A DNA stretch of 64,000 nt, taken from NCBI RefSeq assembly GCF_001316005.1, contig NZ_BBBJ01000007.1:1-64000 (forward strand), in the 5' to 3' direction. Shown in pieces: positions 29,294-39,362 of this stretch. Below the pieces are notes generated by a model. It was not told the origin of the DNA, made no database searches, and worked only from the letters and a program-made list of their open reading frames with translations. The DNA comes from Vulcanisaeta distributa JCM 11217. Its GTDB lineage: Archaea > Thermoproteota > Thermoprotei > Thermoproteales > Thermocladiaceae. The translations under genes were made by a program, and so were the position numbers. Within the stretch, counting starts at the first letter, position 1. Every line of letters starts with the position of its first letter.

Positions 29294-30028
29294 TTAGGCA
29301 TTATTACCCTCATTATTAATTGTAATACCGTAAATATCCCGAATCTGCTTAAGTAGGTCATCAACCATGAACCTAAGTATTTCAAAACCAATCTCGGGCC
29401 TTACGAGGTCCCTACGCAATGAACCAATAATGCCCGTCTTACTAACGTCAATAGTCCTGAAAACGTTTATATTACCGCTAGCCTCGATATCGGTGATTCT
29501 ATCCCACCTAACAAGGTTCTTATCTATTGCAGCAATTAATGATGCTTCAACGGCATCGGCATGCCCGAAGGATGGGAAGTACCTCGTTATATAATCAATG
29601 ACCCTCCTATTGTATACGTAGTAATGATAAGCCCTAGGACTAACCCCCCCTGAGTAATTCCACTCCTTAACAACTATGTTTAGTGCATCTACATTGCCGC
29701 CATGCCCATTGACGAACACTACCCCAATAGGATTCCATGCAGACACACTCTCAATAAAGTCGAGAAGGTAACGAATTAGGCTTTCAAAGCGGACCCACGT
29801 TGTGCCTACGAAGCCCGTATGCTCCATTGAGGAACCAATGGCAATTAATGGATAAAGCAAGGCCTTATTTCGCATTTTACGTTCAACCTCTGCTGCAACG
29901 TAATTAGCGATTATCGAGTCAGTGCCCAGGGGGGGCAGGTGAGGGCCGTGTTGTTCTATGGATCCAATCGGTACGATGATTAAAGGATCCTTAGGCACTT
30001 CATCACGTGTTATTTCCAATATCCTCAC
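29294..30028 (-). CDS. Creatininase-family amidohydrolase
   Basis: Metal-dependent hydrolase of the creatininase family, which also includes archaeal FAPy (formamidopyrimidine) deformylase ArfB and mycofactocin MftE. Metal ligands: E-Q-H-G-P-H-L-P-P-L-G-T-D near residue 25, the D-S pair, G-H-G-G-N near 112, and H-A-D-A-V-E. The family motif is H-L-P-x-x-T-D; the extra Pro is at G7 29929-29935. Frame intact, 244 residues. Exact substrate not deducible; it lies alone between fba and ttuA. Confidence 0.84.
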   Translation of the reverse strand: MRILEITRDEVPKDPLIIVPIGSIEQHGPHLPPLGTDSIIANYVAAEVERKMRNKALLYPLIAIGSSMEHTGFVGTTWVRFESLIRYLLDFIESVSAWNPIGVVFVNGHGGNVDALNIVVKEWNYSGGVSPRAYHYYVYNRRVIDYITRYFPSFGHADAVEASLIAAIDKNLVRWDRITDIEASGNINVFRTIDVSKTGIIGSLRRDLVRPEIGFEILRFMVDDLLKQIRDIYGITINNEGNNA

Positions 30029-30051
30029 GTGATAGCGTTAATGCATTACTA

Positions 30052-31246
30052 TTAAAAACCTGCGTTTAAGCTTCGGATCTTCACCCTAACAACCTCCCTA
30101 GTATATGGACCCAGCGCCGTCCCGAGAACACGTTGAGTGAACCTATCATAAGCGCACACATCACCGCTCGTTGGTAGCCCACACACCTTACATAGATGAG
30201 TCTCACTGGTTCCCGAAATACCCGCCTTGCCCATTGCCCTAAATGAGTTGATATTCCTAACTATTCCCTTCAGGAAACCCAACTTAATACCAGGGTGAGT
30301 TCTCTCCAGTTCATTAAACATAGCCTTTAACTGATCCTCCAACGTATTCCTTGGTTTATATGGACAGGGCTGAGCCGTGAACGGCAATTGCGCGGCTAAT
30401 GAGTATAGTAGTGTCTCCCTCTCGTAAGTCTCGTATAAAGGCCTTATGTGGCTACACCACCATTAATCGTCTCCGTCCTTGGCACAAGCTTAATGAGTGA
30501 GTCATAGTCGTGAATTAATAACGCCTTAAGGCATATGCCGCTAAATCATCTGCGTGATGTCCAGTGGCCACTGAGGAGACCTTAAACTCCATAGCCGCCG
30601 CATTATAGATATATCTGCGTGTTAAGCCGCATATTGAACATGGTGGTCTACCTGACTTATCTCGGTGAATTATGTCGGGAAAGTCCATATTGAATAGTTC
30701 CTTATACGTAATTACGACTAAAGGCGCACCACTCATCCTTGATAGCTCCTCAACGGCCTGCCTAGCCACCTCCGAATAACCTGGTATCCCCCCCTGGTCA
30801 ACGTGCAATGCTATTAAGTCGAACTTAAGGTCTTTCCTAAGCTCAGAGAGTACTTGAAGCATTGTAGAGCTATCCTTACCACCTGAGATAGATGCCAGTA
30901 CCGTATCACCACTCCTAATTAATTTATACTCATCAATCACCTTACCAATCCTCCTCCTAACAAACTCAATAAAATGCTCCCTACAGAGTGCCAACTTAGC
31001 ATAAGGAATCCTAACAAACGCCCTCCTACCACAAACACTACACCTACCAGGTATTGATTCCCTAACAACCTCAACCACATCACCAGCATGAAGTGGTCTC
31101 TTAAAGTCACTAATTAAGGTGCCATTAACGATGACGTGGGTTGCATCATCAGCCTTAACAGCACTTAATAACTCATTAATACTTACAGAACTACCGCTAA
31201 TAACCGCACTCCTATCCTCCTGAATAAACTCAACCCTAATAGACAT
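30052..31246 (-). CDS. ttuA: TtuA-type tRNA 2-thiolation enzyme with N-terminal beta-grasp domain, frameshifted
   Basis: TtuA/NcsA enzymes thiolate uridine in tRNA with ATP and an iron-sulfur cluster. The PP-loop S-I-S-G-G-K-D-S-S-T lies near residue 120; N-terminal Zn ligands C-S-V-C and C-R-E-H flank it and P-P-C-S-I-C-G carries cluster Cys; the C-terminal Zn site has C-K-V-C-G and D-V-C-A-Y-D-R-F. Unusually, residues 1-70 form an extra domain like ThiS/MoaD/TtuB sulfur carriers (V-I-V-N-G-T-L-I, L-H-A-G-D-V-V-E-V-V) with no free Gly-Gly end. Breaks near 30522 (missing G) and 30450 (missing C). C7 30788-30794 gives D-Q-G-G-I-P-G, normally D-x-G-I-x-G-Y. Confidence 0.87.
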
Positions 31247-31315
31247 TCAAGAATCAAAACCAAAAGCAACAAGCCCTTAAAAACCATTAGATCAACCATG
31301 ATTAAAAATACATGG

Positions 31316-31407
31316 TGCGGCCGCCGGGATTCGAACCCGGGTTCTGCGGCTTTCTACGTTCATTGCTCGGCAGGCCGCCATCCTAGACCAGGCTAGACTA
31401 CGGCCGC
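31316..31407 (-). tRNA. tRNA-Gly (GCC) with a 16-base intron
   Basis: 5' acceptor GCGGCCG pairs with CGGCCGC at the 3' end; T-arm CCGGG-TTCGAAT-CCCGG. The anticodon stem GCGGC/GCCGC encloses 23 bases, CTGCCG..., so about 16 bases are intron, placed after position 37 as in canonical archaeal tRNA introns. Anticodon GCC gives glycine. No CCA is encoded. It lies between ttuA and the DUF309 gene, and its G/C runs are normal. Confidence 0.85.
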
Positions 31408-31432
31408 GGTTTGAAACACGCTGTTTTGGGTT

Positions 31433-31933
31433 TTAAGCTTTTTGTATTGATCCCAGGTCTTCCCTCTCGATCTTAAAGGGCTTCATAATCAATAAGGCGT
31501 TATCCATCTTTCTTAGTAGCTTCTCCTTATTTATGTAGGGTATTTGGTTTTTCGTGATTAACTCCTTCGCCTTAATGATCAATCTCTTAAATGCATCTAG
31601 ATTGTTTTCCTGGATCTTCACGAGGGATGCCGCCAATATTATCAATCCCTGTATACCCTCGTCCCTATTCTTACGCCAGATTTTTTCAAGCACCTCATGA
31701 GCCTCCCAGAACCTCTCCTCATTAAATAATTCAATATACCTCTTAATTGCACACTCTTCATTGTACTCTTCATCCTCCTCTAGGTCAATATTAATGGCAT
31801 TCTTTATTTCAAATCCCAGATTCTCTATTGTGCGTGCATAATCACCGGTATCGACGTTTAGGTCGATCTCAAGATGACTACTTGCGACTCTAATATTTAT
31901 TATCTTCAGCTTTGTTGCCTTACGCAGGTTCAT
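31433..31933 (-). CDS. DUF309-family protein
   Basis: 166 residues, intact. The helical core contains Y-I-E-L-F-N-E-E-R-F-W-E-A-H-E-V-L-E-K-I-W-R (~68-90), the signature of DUF309, whose members have a conserved H-E pair in a helical bundle and no established function. An N-terminal ~55-residue beta-rich extension precedes it. It lies between tRNA-Gly and the sugar ABC importer operon on the same strand. Confidence 0.72.
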   Translation of the reverse strand: MNLRKATKLKIINIRVASSHLEIDLNVDTGDYARTIENLGFEIKNAINIDLEEDEEYNEECAIKRYIELFNEERFWEAHEVLEKIWRKNRDEGIQGLIILAASLVKIQENNLDAFKRLIIKAKELITKNQIPYINKEKLLRKMDNALLIMKPFKIEREDLGSIQKA

Positions 31934-32036
31934 AAGTAGTACCTCTCTATTCTCTGGTTTAAATCCTGGATTTTTCGTTATTAGTAATACCCTAATGATT
32001 AAGAAATTTCATGACTGTTTTAATCCCTTTTTCAAC

Positions 32037-32863
32037 TCATCCTTTAGTCCCTGCGCCCAACGCCAGTAGTCCCCTGACGAAGTACCTACCTAGGAATATG
32101 AAGATGATAAGCGGTACTATGGCGGCTATTAATGAGCCTGCGTATGTCTCGTTATAAAGCACTCCATAACCACCTATATACTTCTGCACTGCAAGGGCTA
32201 TTGGCCTTAGTCCTGGTGATTCAACGAGCACCAGTGGTATGAAGAAGTTATTCCAGGCCATTATGAGTATGTATATTGCGGTGCTATAACGCCGGGCATT
32301 GCCAGTGGCAGTAATATCCTTAGGAACACCGTGAAGTCGCTCGCCCCATCTATGTATGCCATCTCTATGTAGTCCTTGGGTATGACGGATATGAATATGG
32401 ACATAAGCAATGCGCCAGTCGGTATGAAGAATATTAGGTAGCGAGTATTAAACCGCCGTAGGTATTAAATAGGCCTAGGGATACCATAATCTTAACCAGG
32501 GGGGGTACTGCAGCCACCTCATAGGGTATGAAGGTTCCTATAGCCACTAACGTGAATAATAAGTCACTCAACCAATGCTTAAGCCTGTAAAAGCCGAAGG
32601 TGCCAGTGCGCCTAGGAATGTGGATATAGCAACGACGGGTAAAACCACGATGGCGCTATTAATCAATCCATAGGCTAGGCTCCCCCCCGCGACGGTCACT
32701 ATGTTACTCACGTCGAATCCACTGGGTAGTAATACTGGGGGGTTGTTTCTGCGGCCAGGGTTGTCTTGAAGGAGTTCACTATCATCGCGTATAATGGTAT
32801 TAACCACAGTACTATTATTATCGCGAGAACGACTTGGTGAATCACCGACTTAGCATTGACCAT
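32037..32863 (-). CDS. Sugar ABC transporter permease, MalG type, frameshifted
   Basis: Second membrane subunit of a carbohydrate ABC importer, ~275 residues, six helices. The EAA loop E-M-A-Y-I-D-G-A-S-D-F-T-V-F-L contacts the ATPase. Four breaks: G6 32737-32742 (four or seven restores T-P-V-L-L-P-S-G-F), near 32598, near 32446 and near 32289 (each one base missing). The start ATG 32863 lies four bases after the MalF stop. Its EAA loop has D-G-A, whereas the MalF partner reads D-G-G-A at a C7 run. No ATPase gene is in this window, so an ATPase encoded elsewhere is probably shared. Confidence 0.84.
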
Positions 32864-32867
32864 ACCA

Positions 32868-33740
32868 TCACCCCCCCTGGGTTATCCACCTCTTTAAACC
32901 GTATAATGCGTAGGGTACGACTACGGCAACAGCAATCGCGATGACTATACCCGCTATCGCCGTCGCCTCGGCAAAGTGCTCGCTTATGTAATCCCAATAG
33001 AGGTTTATGACTGCCGTCTCGACAAATGGATTCAGCGCTACCATACCGTACGGTAGTGAGAATATCCTTAGGGCAAATAAGAAGAGTAGTGCCGATGAGA
33101 TTATTAAGGCACCCCCCCTGACGTTAGGCAGCAATATCCTTAGGTATATCGTGAATGTGCCAGCCCCCCCATCAACCTTAGCCGCATCAATTACTGACTG
33201 TGGCACGTTCATGAGCATTGCTAGGTAGAAAATAACCGCAAGCCCCGAGTAAGCCCAGGTGGTTACTAGAAAAATGCTCCAGAAGGCGTTCTGAGGACCT
33301 AGCCAATTAATTGTGGGTAGTCCAATTAGCTTAAATACGTAATCAAAACCATACTCGACATTATAGAGCCATAGCCATATGAAGGCGTTAGCTATCATGG
33401 GCATCGCTAACGGGTATATTAATATTGATAAATAGACATTACGCTGCGTATTACTCCTTAGGAAGAACAATAGGCCGGCTAGTATTATGCCCAGCGCATT
33501 GCCTGAGACGACTAGGAGAGCCGCTAACAATATTGATCTCTCCAATGACGAGACGGTTATCGGTGTTGTAAGGGTCTTTACGTATGTTTGAAGACCCACG
33601 AATTGGGGGGGTATTGGGTTAAATAATGACCAATTAGTGAATGAGTAGTAATAATCCCAAACGAGCATGTATAGGAGGAATACACCAAAGATTAAGGCGG
33701 GAGAGGAAAAAATTAGCATTGTTTTTAATTCATGCCTCAT
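32868..33740 (-). CDS. Sugar ABC transporter permease, MalF type
   Basis: Intact 290-residue permease with six helices. EAA loop D-A-A-K-V-D-G-G-A-G-T-F-T-I-Y-L-R near residue 195; the usual motif has D-G-A, and the extra Gly sits at C7 33164-33170. A second C7 near 33112 gives N-V-R-G-G-A-L. Upstream gene is the binding protein (13 bases away), downstream the MalG-type partner (4 bases), so the three form one operon. Confidence 0.9.
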   Translation of the reverse strand: MRHELKTMLIFSSPALIFGVFLLYMLVWDYYYSFTNWSLFNPIPPQFVGLQTYVKTLTTPITVSSLERSILLAALLVVSGNALGIILAGLLFFLRSNTQRNVYLSILIYPLAMPMIANAFIWLWLYNVEYGFDYVFKLIGLPTINWLGPQNAFWSIFLVTTWAYSGLAVIFYLAMLMNVPQSVIDAAKVDGGAGTFTIYLRILLPNVRGGALIISSALLFLFALRIFSLPYGMVALNPFVETAVINLYWDYISEHFAEATAIAGIVIAIAVAVVVPYALYGLKRWITQGG

Positions 33741-33753
33741 TTAAATCACCTGA

Positions 33754-35258
33754 TTAGCCACTGCTCGAGCTGCTGACCCACGGTGGTACGTAACAGCCGA
33801 GGTAGTAACCTGGCCAACCAAGGTAGCCAAGGCCCAGCTGATTAGCCTTTAACCACTCGGCCTTCTCCTCCGCCAATGCCGATGCTAGTGTACTCATCAC
33901 TGTGACGTGCCGCTCGGTCCAACCTCGGCATAGGTTAATAGGCCTTGGTCTATCTGGGCGAAGACATCGTCAAATACGCCGCCATCGCTAAGCTGGTATA
34001 CGAAGCGACACCAATCACTTGGGTTCTTACTCCAGTTGACGAGCTCCTCATAGCTCCACCACTGCTCCGGCGTGTTGTAGTAATCGGTGGTTATGTTGGT
34101 GTAGAACGTAACGGCCTTCCACTTTGTCCAGGTTGGTTCGCCACCTGGTATTCCGCTACCCCAATACCACGAGCTCCACCACTTTGCGAATAGTACTCCA
34201 TAGCTCTCGCCTGGGCCAACCGGGACGGCCACTGCATCCACAACCAGTGGGTAAACACCCGCGGTTCCTGGGAATGGCTCTGCCATGGCCGTTATGTTGG
34301 TCCATGACGTGTATGGCGGTATTGCTGGGTACGTGGTCGTGTTTAGGAAGTCATACGCATAGGTTACCCACCAGTCACCATTTACCTGGAATGAAGCCTT
34401 ACCCTCAATGATCCAGGCGACTCCCTGGGTCCATGTCATTGACTCCCAACCTGGGCAGTCAAGGGCTTGGAACTTCAGGAACCAGGTGTTTGTCTCGTTG
34501 ATTATTGCCTGAACCTGCGGATCGCTTAGGTTGAGTGTTCCATATAGGAACTCCATGTATAGCTTGGGACCACCAAGTGCCAGGAATATGTCCTCCCATA
34601 GGTTGAACTGATCCCAACCACTGTCACCGCCTGGTATCATGAAGCATATGCCGTGTTGATAAAGCACGTACGCGTCATAATACAGCTGGTCAATTGTTGT
34701 TGGTATTGGTAAGTTGTACTCCCTCAATACCTGTGGGTTGAAGAATAGTAGGCCACCCCCTATGTACATTCACTGGGAATAGGTACATGTGGCCATTGAA
34801 CATGCCAGCCTCCATGACGGGTATTGACACGTTGCCCGTACTAATCAGTGAGAACCACCAAGACGTTGCATTATAGAATGAGTTAGCACCTTGGGGGGGT
34901 GCAATCTCTATGTAACTAATCATCTCCGGACCTTCATGTGACTGGAATGTCGTTGGCGGCTTACCCGCCTCAATTAATGCTATAATTGCGTACTTAGCGG
35001 ATGTACCGCCAGCGCCAGGTACTACGTACGGCACGACAGGTATGTGGAAATACTGGTCAAATAATGGCCAGGTATGTTCGCCAGCTACCTTACCAGTGGT
35101 TGCCCACCAGGTGTAGAAGAGGACTTCCTTAGGTGGTGGCGGTGTTGTGGGTCTCGTTGCGTAGTATGCCAGTAAGCCCCCCCGAGGACGACTACGACGA
35201 CTATTAGGACCACAACCCATATTAATGTTGTACGGGAGATTCCTAGACGGGCCGTCAT
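33754..35258 (-). CDS. Sugar ABC transporter substrate-binding protein, frameshifted
   Basis: About 500 residues, anchored by an N-terminal helix (I-W-V-V-V-L-I-V-V-V) and followed by a Thr/Pro linker, then the two-lobe binding protein: V-L-F-Y-T-W-W at the domain start, G-W-D-Q-F-N-L-W and F-Q-V-N-G-D-W-W later. It captures a sugar outside the cell. Breaks: C7 35177-35183 (five or eight restores G-G-L-L-A-Y-Y), C5 34756-34760 (four restores H-R-G-G-L-L-F-F), near 33904 (one base missing). C-terminus rich in Ser. First gene of the operon. Sugar specificity unknown; neighbouring sugar-acid genes suggest a uronate or its polymer fragments. Confidence 0.83.
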
Positions 35259-35316
35259 ACGGTCTCTTCAGATACTTTCATAAATTTTAAAGTTTTAGGG
35301 TATTATTAGTATACCC
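35259..35316 (-). promoter_or_regulatory. Promoter and palindrome before sugar ABC operon
   Basis: On the minus strand a TATA-like CTTTAAAATT (about 35283-35292) lies 26-35 bases before ATG 35258. Immediately upstream is an inverted repeat GGGTAT-7 bases-ATACCC at 35298-35316, of operator size. The region also faces the divergent altronate dehydratase genes, so one regulator could act on both directions. Observed: symmetry and position; function is inference. Confidence 0.42.
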
Positions 35317-35476
35317 AAGTACACCCATGTATCTATATTGATGAAAATATACCGCACTTATTAAGGTATAATACTATAGTTGTGAGTAGGTGTGTTAAGT
35401 TATTTATTTCGTAAATGATTAAATAATACTAAGTTAGTTATAATGCTAAAATAGTGCTGTCGGCTTTTATCGTCGT

Positions 35477-35803
35477 ATGGAGTCTGTAATCATAACCGGC
35501 GCCCCCCGCTATAGTGCTTAATCCAAGTGATAATGTTGCCGTTGCCCTTAGGGATTTGAGGGCTGGTGATGATGTTGAGTTAGTAATAGGTAATTCAAGG
35601 GTCAAGGTTAAGTTACTTAATGACATACCTTTGGGCATAAATTCGCCATTAGGGATATTCGTATGTGCGAGTACGTGATTAAGTACGGCCATGTGATTGG
35701 TAGGGCTAAGCGTGACATTAAGATTGGCGAGCACGTACACGTTCACAATGTGGAGAGTTTAACCGCAGTTCACAGCGTATGCAGGGGGGGCGGTAATCCA
35801 TGA
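35477..35803 (+). CDS. Altronate dehydratase small (SAF) subunit, frameshifted
   Basis: The SAF-domain half of the altronate/galactarate dehydratase family (UxaA N-terminal part), ~105 residues. Motifs after repair: [33 protein letters not shown] and [11 protein letters not shown]. Breaks: C6 35502-35507 (five restores G-A-P-A-I-V-L-N) and near 35636 (missing C). TATA-like GCTAAAATAG lies about 27 bases upstream of ATG 35477. Stop overlaps the next start (ATGA), so the two halves are made as separate subunits. Confidence 0.78.
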
Positions 35804-36975
35804 GTAGGCCCACAATACTTGGTTACGTAAGGCCTGACGGTAGGGTTGGCATTAGGAATTACCTACTTGTGATGTCGACGGTAGTGTGCTCGAGCTTCGT
35901 GGCCCGCAGAATCGCGGATCAGGTACAGGCGCCGTGGCCATTGAGAACCCATTTGGATGCGGCCAACTTGAGCCTGACCTGGAGATCACCAAGAGGACGC
36001 TGATCGGCATGGCAAAGAACCCAAACGTGGGTGGTGTCCTCGTCGTTGGCCTTGGTTGCGAGCAAATACAGGCTGATGACCTGGTCAAGGAGATTGAGAA
36101 GACAGGTAAGCCCGTTGAGAAGGTCGTGGTTCAGGAGGTTGATGGCGGGACCCCCCCGGCGGCGATTGAGAAGGGAGTTACGTTACTTAGGAAGATGGCT
36201 GAGGAGGTACTTTCACAGAGGCCTGAGGAGGTTGATGTGTCAAATTTGGTCATGGGTGTCGAGTGTGGTGGTTCAGACGCAACCTCTGGATTAGCGGCTA
36301 ATCCAGTCGTTGGTTACGCATCAGATAAATTAGTTGATCTTGGCGGCACGGTAATACTCTCCGAAACCCCCTGAAATGATCGGTGCCGAGGATATACTCG
36401 CCAGGAGGGCTGTGTCTAAGGAGGTTGGTGATAAAATAGTTAGGGTTGTTAGGAAGTGGGTTGACTTAGCCGCGTCCTACGGTGTTGACCTGGTTGGGAC
36501 ACAGCCATCGCCAGGCAACATAGCTGGTGGCTTAACAACGATTGAGGAGAAGTCCCTGGGCGCCATAATTAAAGGTGGTTCTAGACCAATACAGGGCGTT
36601 GTTGATTATGCCGAGGAGGTCAGGGGGGGCAAGGGACTGTGGATAATGGATACGCCAGGATACGACATAATGTCGGTGGTCGGCATGGTGGCCGGCGGCG
36701 CCACCCTAGTCGTATTCACCACAGGTCGTGGAACACCAACGGGCAATCCAATAGCCCCGGTGATTAAGGTCACGGCAAACCCATACACGGCAAAGAAGAT
36801 GCGTGAGAACATGGACTTCGATGCAAGTACCGTGACCCTCGGCCAGGAAACCATTGAACAGGCTGGTGAGAGATTGTTCAAGCTCATAATTGATGTGGCT
36901 AGGGGCAAGCCAACAAGAGCCGAATTACTCGGGTTTAGGGAGTTCGTGATACACAAAATAATACCATCATTCTAG
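35800..36975 (+). CDS. uxaA: Altronate dehydratase large subunit, frameshifted
   Basis: Catalytic half of the UxaA/GarD family: dehydrates D-altronate (or a related sugar acid) to 2-keto-3-deoxygluconate using iron. Seen: [13 protein letters not shown] near residue 8, G-C-G-Q near ~45 after repair, [18 protein letters not shown] and P-S-P-G-N. Breaks near 35921 (missing G) and C5 36367-36371 (four restores T-P-E-M-I-G-A-E). G7 near 36623 gives R-G-G-K-G-L-W. Pairs with the SAF subunit. Confidence 0.87.
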
Positions 36976-36977
36976 AA

Positions 36978-37292
36978 TTAAAGCAATAATTGTTCAGTTT
37001 CCTTAAGCGTCCCCCTAACAACATCAACCTCAAGACCTAATGACTCTAACGCAGTGACTCCAAGCACATTAACGTCTCCCTCCTCACCGAATATCACCGT
37101 TACGGCACCCCCCCTCCTACCCATGACCTCAATGATCGCACCACCAATATCCCTCTCAACATAGCCGCCAAAGGCCAGGAATCTCCTCCTCTCAAGTGGC
37201 TTAATTCCTATTGAGTTTAAGAGGGATGACGCTATCACAGAGTAAACAGTTCCAGTATCCACAATCCCATCAACCTCAACGTACTTACTCAT
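36978..37292 (-). CDS. Retropepsin-like aspartic protease domain protein
   Basis: 104 residues with V-D-T-G-T-V-Y-S-V-I (~11-20), the catalytic D-T-G of retropepsin-type proteases, and the later L-G-V-T-A-L-E-S-L-G-L typical of the small archaeal/bacterial clan-AA family. Such single-domain proteins work as dimers. Intact; a C7 run gives R-R-G-G-A-V. Convergent with uxaA; physiological substrate unknown. The N-terminus is short but the motif is complete. Confidence 0.65.
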   Translation of the reverse strand: MSKYVEVDGIVDTGTVYSVIASSLLNSIGIKPLERRRFLAFGGYVERDIGGAIIEVMGRRGGAVTVIFGEEGDVNVLGVTALESLGLEVDVVRGTLKETEQLLL

Positions 37293-37367
37293 GTCCGCCG
37301 GATTATAAACCTAAATTTAACCTTAACAATACCCATTAAATGCGCGTTGACACGGCGGCTTTTAAAC

Positions 37368-38268
37368 CTACCCATCACTAATACCAGCCATTTCATAGTA
37401 CAGCTTCAACAGGGCCTGCGTCCCCCCCTTCTCGCCCAGCCCCCCTTAGCCACTAAGGCATTGTATAGTTGCAGTGTTAATGCCGTGCCTGGAAGCGGCA
37501 CGTTAAGCCTATTAGCCGTTTCAATGGCGTACCTAAGGTCCTTCTTCAGGTGGGCTGCCCTAAACCCGGGTTCGAAGTCTCCCTTCATCATCTTTGGCAT
37601 GTAGTACTGAACAGTGAATGAGTTGGCAGCGCCAGTAGATAACACTGTGAATAATTTCTCCATGTCAATACCCGCCTTTTTAGCGAGCGCCATCGCCTCG
37701 GCTACGGCGAGCATATCGATGCCAACAACTATCTGATTGAGGAGCTTGAGCATCTGACCATTACCAACATCGCCGGCATATATTATCGTCTTACCCATCG
37801 CCTGGAGAATTGGCCTAACCTTCTCAAAGACCTCGTACTTACCGCCGACCATTATGGTTAACGTGCCCTGCCTAGCCCCCCCAATGTCACCGCCAGTTAC
37901 CGGCGCATCCAGGAACTCAATGCCGTACTTACCCAACTCCCTGGCGAAGTACCTGGCGTGGTCAGGCGAGTTTGTGCTCATGTCAATGACTATAAGCCTG
38001 GGTGGGCGCCGTGAACAACACCATTAGGGCCCAGTAGGACTTCCTCCACGTCTGGTGCGTCTGTAACCATGTCAATGACGACGTCGGACCTCTCGGCAAC
38101 CTCCCTTGGGCTCTCGGCGACGGGAATTCCGAGCTTAGCAAAGGGTTCGGTCTTTGACCTGGTCCTATTATAAACGATTAATGGGAAGCCAGCCTTATGT
38201 ATGTTCATGGCCATGGCACTACCCATGATACCAAGCCCGATGAACCCCCCCACCCTAAGTCTTTCCAT
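37368..38268 (-). CDS. Beta-hydroxyacid dehydrogenase (tartronate semialdehyde reductase-like), frameshifted
   Basis: NAD(P)-dependent enzyme of the 3-hydroxyisobutyrate dehydrogenase family: nucleotide motif G-F-I-G-L-G-I-M-G-S, substrate motif D-A-P-V-T-G-G-D-I-G-G-A, and K-D-L-R-Y-A. Near galactarate/altronate genes the usual job is reduction of tartronate semialdehyde, but that is inference. Breaks near 37998 (missing C) and C6 37440-37445 (four or seven restores L-G-E-K-G-G-T-Q). Two C7 runs add Gly relative to family and to the paralog at 46028: R-V-G-G-F-I-G-L-G against K-V-G-I-I-G-L-G. Confidence 0.85.
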
Positions 38269-38361
38269 ACAGGTAGCCCAAGACGCGCCACTTAATAATC
38301 ATTGCCTATAACCTGTTTAATTGGGATCATTATTTAAAGGCGCATTTGGTAAGTCGGTAAT

Positions 38362-39362
38362 GTGAGGCTTGTTAGGGTTGAGGATGCGGTTGGGCAGGTG
38401 CTTGGTTACGACACGACGTATGTGGGTAAGGATGGGGGGGCAACGGTATTGCTGCCCAGAGGCCACGTGATCACAAGGGATGATGTCGAGAGACTTAAGG
38501 ACTCTGGCGTTTACTTCGTGTGGGTTGAGGGTAATGAGGAGTCAAGTGATTTGATGTATGAGTGGGAGATTGCCGAGACAGTGGCTAGGGCGGTGGCTGG
38601 GGGGGAGAATACGTACGTCAAGCCCGCTAGGCAAGGCTCGGCCTGGATCATGGCTAGCGTTAATGGTGTGCTTAAGGTTGATATACACGGCTTGACTGAG
38701 TTAAACCTGGGTGGTAATGTTCTTTTGATTACTAGGCAGGGCATGAGCGGTGTTGTTAAGGATGAGTTGGTTGGCGTTGTTGACGTGATACCACTTAGCA
38801 TGAGGAGGGGGGGCGAGGTTGAGGAATTACTGAGGTATAGGAATCTAGTTAGTGTCGTGCCGTTTAAAAGGAGGAAGATTGGCATTGTCATCACGGGTAC
38901 CGAGATTTACCAGGGTAGGAAGAGGGACCTTTACTACCCAGTGATTAAGGCTAGGGCTGATAAATACGGCTGGGAGGTGGTATTTAACACGGTGGTACCT
39001 GACGACGAGGACAAGATAATTGGCGCCGTAAAGGATGCCATAAGCAATGGTGCGGAGGCCGTAGTAGTCACGGGTGGCATGTCTGTGGACCCAACGGATA
39101 AGACACCAATCGCGGTCAGGAGGCTTGGGGGGGCTAGGGTCATAGCCTATGGTGTACCCATTAAGCCGACGACAATGACGATGATAGCCATACTCGATAA
39201 TACACCAATACTCGCAGTATCCGCCGGAGGAATATACTACAGCGACTACAACGCCATTGACATATTCCTACCAAGCTAATGGCAGACCTAATACCCGGCA
39301 GGGAGGAAATAGCGGCAATGGGCCATGGAGGGTTACTACCGAGTTATAAATTGGGTCATTAA
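38362..39362 (+). CDS. Molybdopterin-binding (MoaB/Mog-fold) domain protein, frameshifted
   Basis: About 330 residues. N-terminal ~150 residues resemble the MoeA-like linker domains; the C-terminal MoCF fold has K-I-G-I-V-I-T-G-T-E-I-Y and V-V-T-G-G-M-S-V-D-P-T-D. Such proteins bind molybdopterin or act as CinA-like regulators; with AOR and a molybdenum hydroxylase in the window, pyranopterin cofactor handling is plausible. One break near 39277 (missing G) restores F-L-P-R-L-M and the family's G-H-G-G end. Start GTG 38362. Stop shares TTAA 39359-39362 with the convergent HEPN gene. Confidence 0.72.

Noticed and set aside
35438-35746. Minus-strand open frame over the altronate dehydratase small subunit
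   Set aside because: The plus strand, once repaired, carries the SAF-domain motifs; the minus frame is a shadow.
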